From Chryseobacterium potabilaquae (GTDB lineage Bacteria; Bacteroidota; Bacteroidia; Flavobacteriales; Weeksellaceae): 64,000 nt of DNA. Location: positions 1-64,000 of the forward strand of contig NZ_CACVBR010000008.1 in the NCBI RefSeq assembly GCF_902728265.1, in the 5' to 3' direction. Made by a program: the position numbers and the translations under genes. Below, one piece after another: positions 8,444 through 16,930 of this stretch (position 1 is its first letter; every line of letters begins with the position of its first letter). A model generated the notes under the pieces. The model was not told the DNA's origin. It saw only the letters and a program-made list of their open reading frames with translations, and did no database searches.

Positions 8444-9187
8444 ATGTTAGAAATAAAAAACTTGCACGCCAGAATTGAAGATGGCGCAGAAATTTTAAAA
8501 GGAATTAATCTTGAAATAAAACCTGGTGAAGTGCACGCCATTATGGGACCAAATGGAGCTGGAAAATCTACTCTTTCATCTGTAATTGCAGGAAAAGAAG
8601 ATTATGAAGTTACTGATGGAGAAATCATATTTGATGGAGAAAGTATCAATGAGGATGCTCCCGAAGAAAGAGCTCACAAAGGAATTTTTCTTTCTTTTCA
8701 ATATCCGGTGGAAATCCCGGGTGTTTCTGTCACTAATTTTATTAAAGCTGCATTAAACGAAAATAGAAAAGCGAATGGATTAGAAGATATGTCTGCAAAA
8801 GATATGCTTGCTCTAATCCGTGAAAAATCCGAAAAATTAGGCATAAAAAAAGATTTTCTTTCAAGATCATTAAATGAAGGGTTCTCAGGAGGTGAAAAGA
8901 AAAGAAATGAAATTTTCCAAATGATGATGCTTAATCCCAAATTAGCAATCCTTGATGAAACCGATTCAGGATTAGATATTGATGCTTTAAGAATCGTAGC
9001 AGATGGTGTAAATCATTTTAAAAATGAAGGTAATGCTGTTCTTCTTATTACCCATTATCAGAGGTTATTAAACTATATCCAACCTGATTTTGTACATGTA
9101 TTAGCAAACGGAAAAATTATCAAAACAGGAGATAAATCTTTAGCATTAGAGCTTGAAGAAAAAGGATACGACTGGCTTTTAAATTAA
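8444..9187 (+). CDS. sufC: SufC ATPase of the Fe-S assembly scaffold
   Basis: 247 aa ABC-type ATPase. Walker A is GPNGAGKST, the signature is [10 protein letters not shown], Walker B is [11 protein letters not shown], and the switch histidine is in [19 protein letters not shown] and DSGLDIDAL are the versions typical of SufC rather than of transporters. It powers conformational change in SufBC2D. It sits between sufB and sufD as usual; the 92-base gap to sufD holds a palindromic element. Confidence 0.97.
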   Translation: MLEIKNLHARIEDGAEILKGINLEIKPGEVHAIMGPNGAGKSTLSSVIAGKEDYEVTDGEIIFDGESINEDAPEERAHKGIFLSFQYPVEIPGVSVTNFIKAALNENRKANGLEDMSAKDMLALIREKSEKLGIKKDFLSRSLNEGFSGGEKKRNEIFQMMMLNPKLAILDETDSGLDIDALRIVADGVNHFKNEGNAVLLITHYQRLLNYIQPDFVHVLANGKIIKTGDKSLALELEEKGYDWLLN

Positions 9188-9199
9188 TTATGAGCTATA

Positions 9200-9220
9200 C
9201 ATGTCATTCCACGGAATGAC
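9200..9220. repeat. Palindromic REP-like element between sufC and sufD
   Basis: TGTCATTCC and GGAATGACA flank a 2-base centre, making a 20-base near-perfect palindrome, followed by a smaller hairpin ACGGT...ACCGT (about 9223-9239). GTCATTCC-type palindromes are, as I recall, scattered through Chryseobacterium genomes. In an operon it could act as an mRNA processing or stabilising hairpin; that role is inference. Confidence 0.5.
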
Positions 9221-9282
9221 AAAACGGTCTCAGTACCGTACATATAAACAATATTATTCTAATATATATAAAATAAGGTGTG

Positions 9283-10608
9283 ATGGCCGAAATATCAATA
9301 ATGGCTTTATACGAACAAATTATAGACAACCACAACAAGTTTTTGGAGAGTCTTACTCATCGATTTTTGGATAAGGATAGAAAAACTGCTCTACAAAGGT
9401 TTGAGACAATAGGGTTTCCCACAAAAAAAGACGAAGAATATAAATATACCAATCTCAAGGAGATTACTGAAAAAGAATATAACTTTTTCCCAAAAGAAAG
9501 TCATAATATCACTAAAGAGCAGCTGGAGCAGCTTCATATGGGTGAAGAAAATTTTGACTGGATTACCTTTGTTAATGGAAAACTTCATAAAAATTTATCA
9601 AAAATTTCTATTGAAAATATTGAATTTCTATCATTTAATTATGCTTTAAATGATGAGAAGCATAAAGAAGTTTTTGATAGATATTTTAATACCATTGCCT
9701 CTAAGGATTCTGCATTTACCAATTTAAATCATGCGTACTGTAAATATGGTTTCTTTTTGAAAGTTCCTAAAAATGTGGTGATTGAAAAACCAATCCATAT
9801 CTTTTACATTTCTCAAAATCAAGAAGAAAATACGTTCTACAATACCCGAAACCTATTAATTGTGGAAGAAGGTGCTAAAGTAGAGGTTATTGAAAGTCAT
9901 CATAATTTTGATAATACGTATGTTCTTACCAATTCTGTAACTGAAATTTTCACTTATCCGAATGCAAAAGCAGATTGGCACAAACTTCAAAATGACAACA
10001 ATACGTCTTATTTAATTGATAATACTTTTGCACAGCAAGAAAAGGATAGCCTTACTACTGTAAATACTTTCACATTCGGAGGTAAGCTCGTAAGAAATAA
10101 TTTGGATTTCATTCATAATGGACAAAATATTAATTCATTTATGAATGGTATTACGATTATTGGTAAGGACCAACTAGTAGATCATCATACTGCAGTTCAT
10201 CATAATCATCCTAATTGTGAAAGCTACCAAAATTACAAAGGTATTTTCGATGGTAATGCTCATGGTGTATTCAACGGAAAAGTCTTTGTGGATAAAATCG
10301 CTCAAAAAACCAATGCATATCAGCAAAATAATAATGTCTTACTAAGCGAAGGTGCAACAATTGACACTAAGCCCCAGCTAGAAATTTTTGCAGATGACGT
10401 AAAATGTTCTCATGGTTGTACAGTTGGACAATTAAATAAGGATGCTTTATTTTATTTAAGAGCAAGAGGTATTTCTAAAAAAGAAGCTCAAGCACTTCTG
10501 CTATATGCATTTGCAAATGATGCCATGCAAAATATCGATATTGAACCTCTTAAAGAAAAAATTTCACAGCTATTAGCAGAGAAATTAAACGTAAGTATAG
10601 AATTTTAA
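9283..10608 (+). CDS. sufD: Fe-S cluster assembly protein SufD
   Basis: 441 aa from ATG 9283, which has an AAGG just upstream; ATG 9301 (435 aa, MALYEQIID) is an equally possible start, and the in-frame GTG at 9280 is unlikely. It shows the SufD core: FFLKVPKNVVIEKPIHI, the beta-helix region, and the conserved C-terminal EIFADDVKCSHGCTVGQL with LFYLRARGI. It is a paralogue of SufB and the third part of the SufBC2D scaffold. A strong terminator follows, so the operon ends here. Confidence 0.95.
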   Translation: MAEISIMALYEQIIDNHNKFLESLTHRFLDKDRKTALQRFETIGFPTKKDEEYKYTNLKEITEKEYNFFPKESHNITKEQLEQLHMGEENFDWITFVNGKLHKNLSKISIENIEFLSFNYALNDEKHKEVFDRYFNTIASKDSAFTNLNHAYCKYGFFLKVPKNVVIEKPIHIFYISQNQEENTFYNTRNLLIVEEGAKVEVIESHHNFDNTYVLTNSVTEIFTYPNAKADWHKLQNDNNTSYLIDNTFAQQEKDSLTTVNTFTFGGKLVRNNLDFIHNGQNINSFMNGITIIGKDQLVDHHTAVHHNHPNCESYQNYKGIFDGNAHGVFNGKVFVDKIAQKTNAYQQNNNVLLSEGATIDTKPQLEIFADDVKCSHGCTVGQLNKDALFYLRARGISKKEAQALLLYAFANDAMQNIDIEPLKEKISQLLAEKLNVSIEF

Positions 10609-10628
10609 TTATTATATAGTTGACAATA

Positions 10629-10664
10629 AAAAGCACTCTGGATTTTTTAGAGTGCTTTTGTTTT
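10629..10664. terminator. Bidirectional terminator after sufD
   Basis: An 11-bp stem AAAAGCACTCT / AGAGTGCTTTT with a 9-base loop is flanked by A and T runs. It serves sufD and the convergent DUF3078 gene. Confidence 0.8.
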
Positions 10665-10678
10665 AGGTAGTATTTTAT

Positions 10679-11611
10679 TTAAAATTTTCTATTTTTTATC
10701 CACCATTGACTATCTTTTCTATTCGACCTTTTTACTCCATTATCAAGAGTGTAGGCAAAACCAATACCTAATGTTTGCTTTAGCTGGGTTTTCTCTATTT
10801 GATTATGATCATATAATACATCTAAAGTTATATTGGAAGAAATATATTTATTCACTTTAAAATTAAGTATGGCACCATAACCCAAAACCAAATGATCAGG
10901 ATGATCCAGATAATTTGAAAAAATAGAAGCCGTATTTGTTAAATTGACATTATCCATAATTTTAATTTTATATAAAACGGTTCCTAAAAAACCAAATTGC
11001 AGCAAAGAGCTATCTCCAGCTGCCTTTAATCCATAATTTCCTGCCCATTGAAGATCTTTATCCAGAACAAATACCCATCTGGCATTGGTGGGTCGTAAAG
11101 TAACATTTAAATTATCATTAGGCCTATAAGTGATACCCATACCAAAGTTTAAATAACCAGGAGCCATAAAGTTTGATATTTTTTTTGCTAATGGATTATT
11201 ACCATCTTCATACCCCGACGAAAATTGCGATTGAAAACCCGTTCCTACAGAAAAATAACAACTCTTAGAAAATTTTCTTCCATAATTTGTTGAAATATTA
11301 ATCACATCCTGAGTTTTTCTTACTCCCACTCCCTTCGTATCATTCTGGCCATAATCTATAATTATAATACTCTCCCAAAGATCTTTATCTTTTTCATAAG
11401 TTAGATCATAATTTATCCCAGCTAGCCAGCCCATATTATTCGCTCCTCCTCCTACCCAATTCGAGAAAGCAGCCTGATTAAGCATCAAAGAATTTTTTCC
11501 TAATACTGACCAATGCTTTATAGAGTCTGTTATATCCTCCTTTTTCTTTTCATTTTGTGCATTTGTGTACATACCTAAGATAAAAGTAAACCCTATTAAA
11601 AACTTCCTCAT
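10679..11611 (-). CDS. DUF3078 outer-membrane-type beta-strand protein
   Basis: 310 aa with a signal peptide (MRKFLIGFTFILGMYTNAQ). It shows the DUF3078 pattern: SLMLNQAAFSNWVGGGANNMGW, LDYGQND-like IIIDYGQNDTKGVG, the FYSVGTGFQSQF type of strand, and LRPTNARWVFVLD, with alternating-residue strands throughout, consistent with an outer-membrane beta-barrel. The family is Bacteroidota-specific and uncharacterised. It is monocistronic, with its own promoter just upstream. Confidence 0.85.
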   Translation of the reverse strand: MRKFLIGFTFILGMYTNAQNEKKKEDITDSIKHWSVLGKNSLMLNQAAFSNWVGGGANNMGWLAGINYDLTYEKDKDLWESIIIIDYGQNDTKGVGVRKTQDVINISTNYGRKFSKSCYFSVGTGFQSQFSSGYEDGNNPLAKKISNFMAPGYLNFGMGITYRPNDNLNVTLRPTNARWVFVLDKDLQWAGNYGLKAAGDSSLLQFGFLGTVLYKIKIMDNVNLTNTASIFSNYLDHPDHLVLGYGAILNFKVNKYISSNITLDVLYDHNQIEKTQLKQTLGIGFAYTLDNGVKRSNRKDSQWWIKNRKF

Positions 11612-11629
11612 ACTTAAAGATTTTCATTA

Positions 11630-11657
11630 CAAAAATATTAATATTATTTTTTTTCAA
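11630..11657 (-). promoter_or_regulatory. Promoter of the DUF3078 gene (TTG-N17-TATTTTTG)
   Basis: On the minus strand a TTG (11655-11657) precedes TATTTTTG (11630-11637) by 17 bases, and the start codon lies 18 bases downstream. Both elements match the Bacteroidota consensus. Confidence 0.55.
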
Positions 11658-11863
11658 GAAAAATAATCATATAGATGAATATCGCTAACAAGTTATCTTA
11701 TAGTTAAAAATCGGTCAACAAATTAAGCGACAAAATAATTACTTGAAAAGCATAACTCAATAAAAATCATTACTTTTTGTCTTATAATAAGTTTTAGATT
11801 AAAACAAACATCGACAAATTTTCCGAAATTTATTATTGGCTTTTCATTTGAGATATCATTCAT

Positions 11864-12631
11864 ATGCTTAAAAACGTAATTTCCCACAGAGCTATTATAA
11901 ACCCACTTTTAATGCTTATAGCAATGTGGTTTGGCTATTTTTTACAAATGCAGGGCTTTTTTAAAAGCTGCTTTGGTGCCATTATTCCTCTTTTACCGGA
12001 AGGCTTATTAGGAATCGTTACGTCACCCCTTCTCCACGGCAATATTGATCATATTATTGGGAACTCTATACCAATGGTTCTATTAATGTTTCTTTTATAT
12101 CAATTTTATCCTTTAGTAGCAAATAAAGTTTTTATTTTAGGATGGCTAGCCACAGGTTTATTAGTCTGGCTTTTACCTCCTGTAGATATTCTTACAGGTG
12201 AATATCTCTATACCTGCACAATTGGTGCTAGTGGTGTAGTATATGTTTTAGCATTCTTTCTTTTCTTTAGTGGGGTTTTTAAATGGAATATGAAACTTTT
12301 AACTATTTCCTTACTTGTTGTACTATATTATGGAAGTCTTATTTGGGGAATCTTTCCTGAAGAATTATTCTCTAACCTTAATGAGCCAAGTAAAATATCC
12401 TGGCAAGCCCATCTCTCAGGAGCCGTTGTGGGAAGTATTATCGCTTTTGTATTTCGAAATATTGGAGAAAAAAAGAAAAAATATATTTGGGAATTTCCTA
12501 ATTACTACAACGAAAAAGACGATAAGCTTTGGCAGGAATATAAAGAAACCCATCCTGAAGATTTTCTCGAATTACCTTACAAGAGAAAAGATGATATTTG
12601 GGATCATTTGGAAGAATTACGCAAGAAATAA
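11864..12631 (+). CDS. Rhomboid family intramembrane serine protease
   Basis: 255 aa with about six membrane helices. The catalytic dyad is visible: Ser123 in TIGASGVVY and His183 in QAHLSGAVVG. The loop before the second helix (HGNIDHIIGNSIPM) is also typical. The hydrophilic C-terminal tail (about residues 205-255, Lys/Glu/Asp rich) is cytoplasmic and unrelated to catalysis. Rhomboids cleave transmembrane substrates; the target here is unknown. It is followed after 34 bases by dprA, possibly co-transcribed. Confidence 0.9.
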   Translation: MLKNVISHRAIINPLLMLIAMWFGYFLQMQGFFKSCFGAIIPLLPEGLLGIVTSPLLHGNIDHIIGNSIPMVLLMFLLYQFYPLVANKVFILGWLATGLLVWLLPPVDILTGEYLYTCTIGASGVVYVLAFFLFFSGVFKWNMKLLTISLLVVLYYGSLIWGIFPEELFSNLNEPSKISWQAHLSGAVVGSIIAFVFRNIGEKKKKYIWEFPNYYNEKDDKLWQEYKETHPEDFLELPYKRKDDIWDHLEELRKK

Positions 12632-12665
12632 AAAGTAATTCTCTACATTTGGAAAAAAAACACAT

Positions 12666-13775
12666 ATGATTTCGGAGGAGCATCTCTATGCAATTGCGCT
12701 ACGTGAATGTAAATTAATTGGTGACATTACATTTTATAAACTTGTTAGAATATTTGGCAGCGCAAAAGAAACATGGGAAAATGTAAAAAAAGAATATAAA
12801 AAAACAAATGGTATTGGACTAAAGATAATTTCAGATATTGGAAATATCGACCATTTAAAATTTGCAGAGAAAGAAATCAAGTTTTGCCAAGAAAACAATA
12901 TTAAAATTAGACTCAGACATTATAATGAACTTCCTAGCTTACTCAACGAATGTGACGACGCTCCTTCTATTTTATACCAAAAAGGTAATTTAAAAAAAGA
13001 GGTAAAAACATTAAGTATAGTAGGCACCCGCAATATGACTTCTTATGGGGAAAAATTTATACATGACTTCTTTATAGAAACAAAATCAGATCAATACACC
13101 TCAGTAAGTGGCTTGGCCTTAGGAGTTGATAAGGAAGTACATGAACAGTCCATTAATCATCACATTCCTACTGTTGCCGTGTTAGCTCATGGCTTTAATT
13201 TTTTATATCCTTCAAAAAATAGGAAGCTATCTGAAAAAATTCTATCTGAAAATGGAGCCTTAATTACGGAGTTTGCCTCTTCAAGAAAACCTGATAGGGA
13301 AAACTTTATTCAGAGAAATAGGATTGTTGCGGGAATTTCTCCATCAACAATAGTGATTGAAACAGGTTTTGGCGGTGGATCTATTAGTACTGCAACCTTC
13401 GCAAATAATTATAATAGAGATGTTTTTGCACTGCCCGGAAAAATCACGGATAAGTATAGCCAAGGATGTAATCATCTGATTTTCCAAAATAAAGCTACTG
13501 CTATTTCCTCCATTAAAAACCTTACCGAATCTTTAGGCTTGGGTAAATATAAACATCCAATGGAAGAATTATTTCCTCAAAATAAGCCAATATTAGAACT
13601 CACTGAAAATCAAGAATTAATATATGAATTAATTAAAAAAAATCCTCAAGTTTTTTTAAATGATTTGATTGAAAAAACAGACCTTTCTTCCCATAAAATT
13701 TTACCATTAATTTTAGAATTGGAGCTTTTAGGTAAAGTAAAAACACTTTCTGGGAGACAATTTATCGCAATTTAA
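12666..13775 (+). CDS. dprA: DNA-processing protein DprA (Smf)
   Basis: 369 aa. It has an N-terminal helical region, then the Rossmann-like DprA core with SIVGTRNMTSYG, SGLALGVDKEVH, AHGFNFLYPSKNR, ENFIQRNRIVAG and GGGSISTATFA, and a C-terminal winged-helix domain (about residues 305-369, LIEKTDLSSHKILPLI). DprA protects incoming single-stranded DNA and loads RecA during natural transformation. The window also carries a ComM-like ATPase (31174-32709), another transformation-linked protein. Confidence 0.95.
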   Translation: MISEEHLYAIALRECKLIGDITFYKLVRIFGSAKETWENVKKEYKKTNGIGLKIISDIGNIDHLKFAEKEIKFCQENNIKIRLRHYNELPSLLNECDDAPSILYQKGNLKKEVKTLSIVGTRNMTSYGEKFIHDFFIETKSDQYTSVSGLALGVDKEVHEQSINHHIPTVAVLAHGFNFLYPSKNRKLSEKILSENGALITEFASSRKPDRENFIQRNRIVAGISPSTIVIETGFGGGSISTATFANNYNRDVFALPGKITDKYSQGCNHLIFQNKATAISSIKNLTESLGLGKYKHPMEELFPQNKPILELTENQELIYELIKKNPQVFLNDLIEKTDLSSHKILPLILELELLGKVKTLSGRQFIAI

Positions 13776-13909
13776 AAATTAATGATTTCTTAATACTGCA
13801 TTATTTTAAACATAACATTTAATTTTTAATAAATTTTAAACAAAAATTATCGATCTAACAATAATACGCTTCATTATTATTGAATTTTTAGCAATTAACA
13901 AATAAGGTA

Positions 13910-13939
13910 TTGTAAATTTTGAAAAAAAAATTAAATTTG
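13910..13939 (+). promoter_or_regulatory. Promoter of gdhA (TTG-N19-TAAATTTG)
   Basis: TTG (13910-13912), a spacer of exactly 19 bases, and TAAATTTG (13932-13939) are a full match to the Bacteroidota sigma consensus, 26 bases before the gdhA start. Confidence 0.65.
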
Positions 13940-13965
13940 TTGACAATAATATTCAACCTTAATAT

Positions 13966-15324
13966 ATGGAACAATATAATATTGACCAGAAAATCCAAGA
14001 GTTTATTGCAAAAATCGAGGCAAAAAACCCTAATGAGCCAGAATTTTTACAAGCCGTAAAAGAAGTTGCCGTAACGGTAATTCCGTTTATTATGACAAAG
14101 AAAGAATATACGGGTATGAAACTTCTAGAAAGAATGGCTGAAGCTGAAAGAGTTATTATTTTCAGAGTTCCATGGGTTGATGATAAAGGAGAGATTCAAG
14201 TAAACAGAGGTTTCAGAATTCAAATGAACTCTGCCATTGGTCCATATAAAGGAGGAATACGTTTCCATCCAACGGTAAACCTATCCGTTCTTAAATTTTT
14301 AGCTTTTGAACAAGTATTTAAAAATTCCTTAACAACTCTTCCAATGGGAGGAGGTAAAGGAGGGTCTGATTTTGATCCTCAAGGCAAATCAGATATGGAA
14401 GTAATGCGTTTTTGTCAAGCTTTTATGACAGAAATGTGCAAGCATATAGGTCCTGAGACAGATGTTCCTGCAGGAGATATCGGTGTAGGATCCAGAGAAA
14501 TCGGTTATTTATTTGGTCAATACAAAAAAATAAGAAATGAGTTTACGGGCGTTCTTACAGGTAAAGGACTTGCTTATGGTGGATCTCTTATCCGTCCAGA
14601 GGCAACCGGCTATGGGGTCGTTTACTTTGCTGAACAAATGCTAAAGACCATTGGCCAAACTTTTAAAGATAAAACAGTTACAGTTTCAGGTTTTGGTAAT
14701 GTAGCTTGGGGAGTAATTAAAAAAGCAACTGAGCTTGGAGCTAAAGTTGTAACTATATCCGGCCCTGATGGGTATATCTATGATAAAGATGGAATAAGTG
14801 GAGAAAAAATAGATTATTTATTAGAAATTAGAGCTTCTGGAAATAACAGAGCGGAAGATTATGCTAAAAAATATCCTTCTGCAGTATTCCACCCAGGAAA
14901 ACGCCCATGGGAAGTAAAATGTGACGTTGCTATTCCTTCAGCCACACAAAATGAATTAGACTTCGATGATGCCAAAGTACTTGTTGAAAATGGCTGTATT
15001 TGTGTGACTGAAGCTGCTAATATGCCTTCAACTTTAGATGCTATTAATTACTTTTTAGATAGCAAAGTATTATTTTCTCCTGGAAAAGCATCTAATGCCG
15101 GTGGTGTGGCAACTTCCGGGCTTGAAATGACTCAAAATTCAATTCGCCTTAATTGGACATCTGAGGAAGTTGATGCAAGATTGAAAGAGATTATGATCGG
15201 AATTCATAAAGCATGTAGAGATTATGGAAAAGAAGAAGATGGATATGTAAACTATGTAAAAGGTGCAAATATTGCAGGCTTTGTAAAAGTAGCAGAAGCA
15301 ATGCTGGCTCAAGGAGTTGTCTAA
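13966..15324 (+). CDS. gdhA: NADP-type glutamate dehydrogenase
   Basis: 452 aa, the length of the hexameric bacterial NADP-dependent enzyme. Landmarks: GPYKGGIRFHPTVN, the catalytic lysine in LPMGGGKGGSDFDP, DVPAGDIGVGSREIGYL, the nucleotide-binding SGFGNVAWG, and ANAGGVA/GLEMTQNS near the C-terminus. It converts 2-oxoglutarate and ammonia to glutamate. It is monocistronic with a clear promoter and a terminator. NADP rather than NAD use is inferred from the overall E. coli-like sequence. Confidence 0.96.
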   Translation: MEQYNIDQKIQEFIAKIEAKNPNEPEFLQAVKEVAVTVIPFIMTKKEYTGMKLLERMAEAERVIIFRVPWVDDKGEIQVNRGFRIQMNSAIGPYKGGIRFHPTVNLSVLKFLAFEQVFKNSLTTLPMGGGKGGSDFDPQGKSDMEVMRFCQAFMTEMCKHIGPETDVPAGDIGVGSREIGYLFGQYKKIRNEFTGVLTGKGLAYGGSLIRPEATGYGVVYFAEQMLKTIGQTFKDKTVTVSGFGNVAWGVIKKATELGAKVVTISGPDGYIYDKDGISGEKIDYLLEIRASGNNRAEDYAKKYPSAVFHPGKRPWEVKCDVAIPSATQNELDFDDAKVLVENGCICVTEAANMPSTLDAINYFLDSKVLFSPGKASNAGGVATSGLEMTQNSIRLNWTSEEVDARLKEIMIGIHKACRDYGKEEDGYVNYVKGANIAGFVKVAEAMLAQGVV

Positions 15325-15329
15325 AATAC

Positions 15330-15360
15330 AAGGGTTGGGAAAAATTTCTCGACCCTTTTT
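15330..15360 (+). terminator. Terminator of gdhA
   Basis: An 8-bp stem AAGGGTTG / CGACCCTT followed by TTT, starting 6 bases after the gdhA stop codon. Confidence 0.7.
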
Positions 15361-15413
15361 AATATAACCTGTTCCCGGGAATAATAGGGAAAAAAGTAAA
15401 ACTGAAAAAGAAG

Positions 15414-15442
15414 AAAGCATTGAATATATCAATGCTTTTTTT
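15414..15442 (+). terminator. Second hairpin with T run, upstream of the DUF1801 gene
   Basis: A 10-bp stem AAAGCATTGA / TCAATGCTTT with loop ATATA is followed by a run of T. It lies 9 bases before the next start codon, so it may be a back-up gdhA terminator or a leader structure of the next gene. Confidence 0.55.
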
Positions 15443-15450
15443 ATATTTAT

Positions 15451-15825
15451 ATGATGAATAAAGCTTTTCAACATATAGATGAATACATTGGATCATTCCC
15501 TGAAAGTACTCAGAAAAAACTCTATTTATTAAGAGAATTAATTCATTCTCAAATGTCCAATATAGAAGAGTATATAGGATATCAAATGCCAGCTTTCAAA
15601 TATAAAGAAAGACCATTAATTTATTTTGCAGGGTACAAAAATCATATTGGTCTTTATCCAGGAGCAGAAGCCATAAAAAATTTTATGCAAGATTTTGTGA
15701 ACTATAACTATAAGTTCTCAAAAGGGGCCGTACAGTTTCCTATTAATACTGATTTACCTATGGATTTAATACAGAAAATTGTAAAGTTTCGGATCTGGGA
15801 AATTGAGCAAAATAAAAAATCCTGA
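15451..15825 (+). CDS. DUF1801 / YdhG-like small protein (frataxin-like fold)
   Basis: 124 aa (ATG 15451 or 15454). It has the DUF1801 pattern: EYIGYQMPAFKYKERPLIYFA, then KNHIGLYPGAEAI, and KGAVQFPINTDLPMDLI with FRIWEIEQ at the end. B. subtilis YdhG of this family has been described as an iron chaperone with a frataxin-like fold, so a role in iron handling is possible, but many DUF1801 members are uncharacterised. A hairpin overlapping its stop codon probably ends the transcript. Confidence 0.8.
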   Translation: MMNKAFQHIDEYIGSFPESTQKKLYLLRELIHSQMSNIEEYIGYQMPAFKYKERPLIYFAGYKNHIGLYPGAEAIKNFMQDFVNYNYKFSKGAVQFPINTDLPMDLIQKIVKFRIWEIEQNKKS

Positions 15826-15846
15826 AAATACATATTCAGGATTCTT
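15818..15846. terminator. Terminator overlapping the stop of the DUF1801 gene
   Basis: A 9-bp stem AATCCTGAA / TTCAGGATT includes the TGA stop codon at 15823-15825. It lies between convergent genes. Confidence 0.6.
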
Positions 15847-15869
15847 CTACTTTACTATCTTATGGTTTA

Positions 15870-16205
15870 TTATGGCTTCTTATTTTTTGAGTCGCTTCCT
15901 TCTTCATTTTTCATATCAGTAGGTTTTATTCCTTCCGTATGAATATCTTTATTCGCGTTAACGCCATTCATATCCCCCACTTTTGAAGAATCTGATGAAA
16001 TTTCTGCATTATCACTACCCTTTTGATTTCGTGATGCCGCAGCAGCTAAATCTGTACTTGAAGAATTCCAGCCATTCATATTCTGTGTATTTGACTGCTC
16101 CGGCTGAGCCGTTGATGAATGAATAGAATCTTGTACTTCTGTTTGTGCTGATACTGCAATAATTCCGACTAATGTAAACCCCGCAGCTAAAACTAACTTT
16201 TTCAT
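15870..16205 (-). CDS. Small exported low-complexity protein of unknown function
   Basis: 111 aa with a signal peptide (MKKLVLAAGFTLVGIIAVSAQ). The mature part is rich in Ser, Asn, Asp, Gln and Lys (STAQPEQSNTQNMNGWNSSS, ending EEGSDSKNKKP) with no cysteine and no recognised domain; it is probably intrinsically disordered. Its reading frame is supported by the good signal sequence. Similar short serine/asparagine-rich secreted proteins are, as far as I know, common in Chryseobacterium, but their role is unknown. Confidence 0.65.
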   Translation of the reverse strand: MKKLVLAAGFTLVGIIAVSAQTEVQDSIHSSTAQPEQSNTQNMNGWNSSSTDLAAAASRNQKGSDNAEISSDSSKVGDMNGVNANKDIHTEGIKPTDMKNEEGSDSKNKKP

Positions 16206-16319
16206 AAATTATTATTTTAAATGGTTGTTTAAATTAAACGGTGTTTTATTTGCAAAATTGTTTGCAAAATGCTTATTTAACGTACTTTACAACTATTTAA
16301 GAGGATTTTGGATTACAGC

Positions 16320-16832
16320 CTATTTTATCAAATTTTTCTTAATTCTCTCTACAAATTCAAATGCGGCGGGACATATTAAAGTATTTTTTATCATCAAATT
16401 ATTGATTTGATAAATTTTTTTCCGATCTGTATGAGGATATTCACGACAAGCTTTTGGTCGCACTTCATAAATTGAACAGGTATTATCATCGTTTAAAAAG
16501 TAGCACGGCAAGTTTTGTAATACTTTATCATTATCCTCATCCGTCCTTAAAAACTTAGCCTCAAAATCAGCAGCCTTCATCTTAAGATGCTTAGCAATAC
16601 GTTCAATATCTTTTTCAGTATAAAGAGGTCCTGTCGTTTTACAACAATTGGCACACTGTAGACAATTAATATCTCTAAATACATCATCGTGGTTTTTTTG
16701 TACAATGTAATCGAGATTTTTAGGCGGTTTCTTCTTTAATCCGTCTAGAAATTTTTTATGCTCTTTCTGCTTCTTTATAGCCTGCTCTCTGTATGATTCT
16801 AAGTCCATCAATTTATATGTTTCCAAATACAT
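16320..16832 (-). CDS. YkgJ family cysteine-cluster protein
   Basis: 170 aa from ATG 16832; the frame extends one codon to a TTG, and ATG 16808 is an alternative. The metal-binding cysteine pattern is CLQCANCCKTTG, then CYFLNDDNTCSIYEVRPKACREYP, as in the UPF0153/YkgJ group, thought to bind zinc or an Fe-S cluster. The N-terminal ~60 residues are lysine-rich and helical. Function unknown. It is divergent from the truncated haemoglobin gene. Confidence 0.85.
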   Translation of the reverse strand: MYLETYKLMDLESYREQAIKKQKEHKKFLDGLKKKPPKNLDYIVQKNHDDVFRDINCLQCANCCKTTGPLYTEKDIERIAKHLKMKAADFEAKFLRTDEDNDKVLQNLPCYFLNDDNTCSIYEVRPKACREYPHTDRKKIYQINNLMIKNTLICPAAFEFVERIKKNLIK

Positions 16833-16849
16833 CAAAACGTCATTCCATG

Positions 16850-16857
16850 CAAAGATA
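16850..16857 (-). promoter_or_regulatory. Candidate -7 box (TATCTTTG) of the YkgJ-family gene
   Basis: It matches TAnnTTTG on the minus strand, 17 bases before ATG 16832. No TTG is seen at 17-23 bases upstream. Confidence 0.35.
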
Positions 16858-16918
16858 AAATAATTGTTTTTATGAAATTTATCAACTTGTATTATCTGTT
16901 TTTCATTTGATTATACAG

Positions 16919-16926
16919 TAACTTTG
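16919..16926 (+). promoter_or_regulatory. Candidate -7 box (TAACTTTG) abutting the haemoglobin start codon
   Basis: It matches TAnnTTTG but ends only 4 bases before ATG 16931, so transcription would start at or in the start codon (leaderless). No TTG -33 box at a normal distance, so this could be chance. Confidence 0.3.
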
Positions 16927-16930
16927 AATC

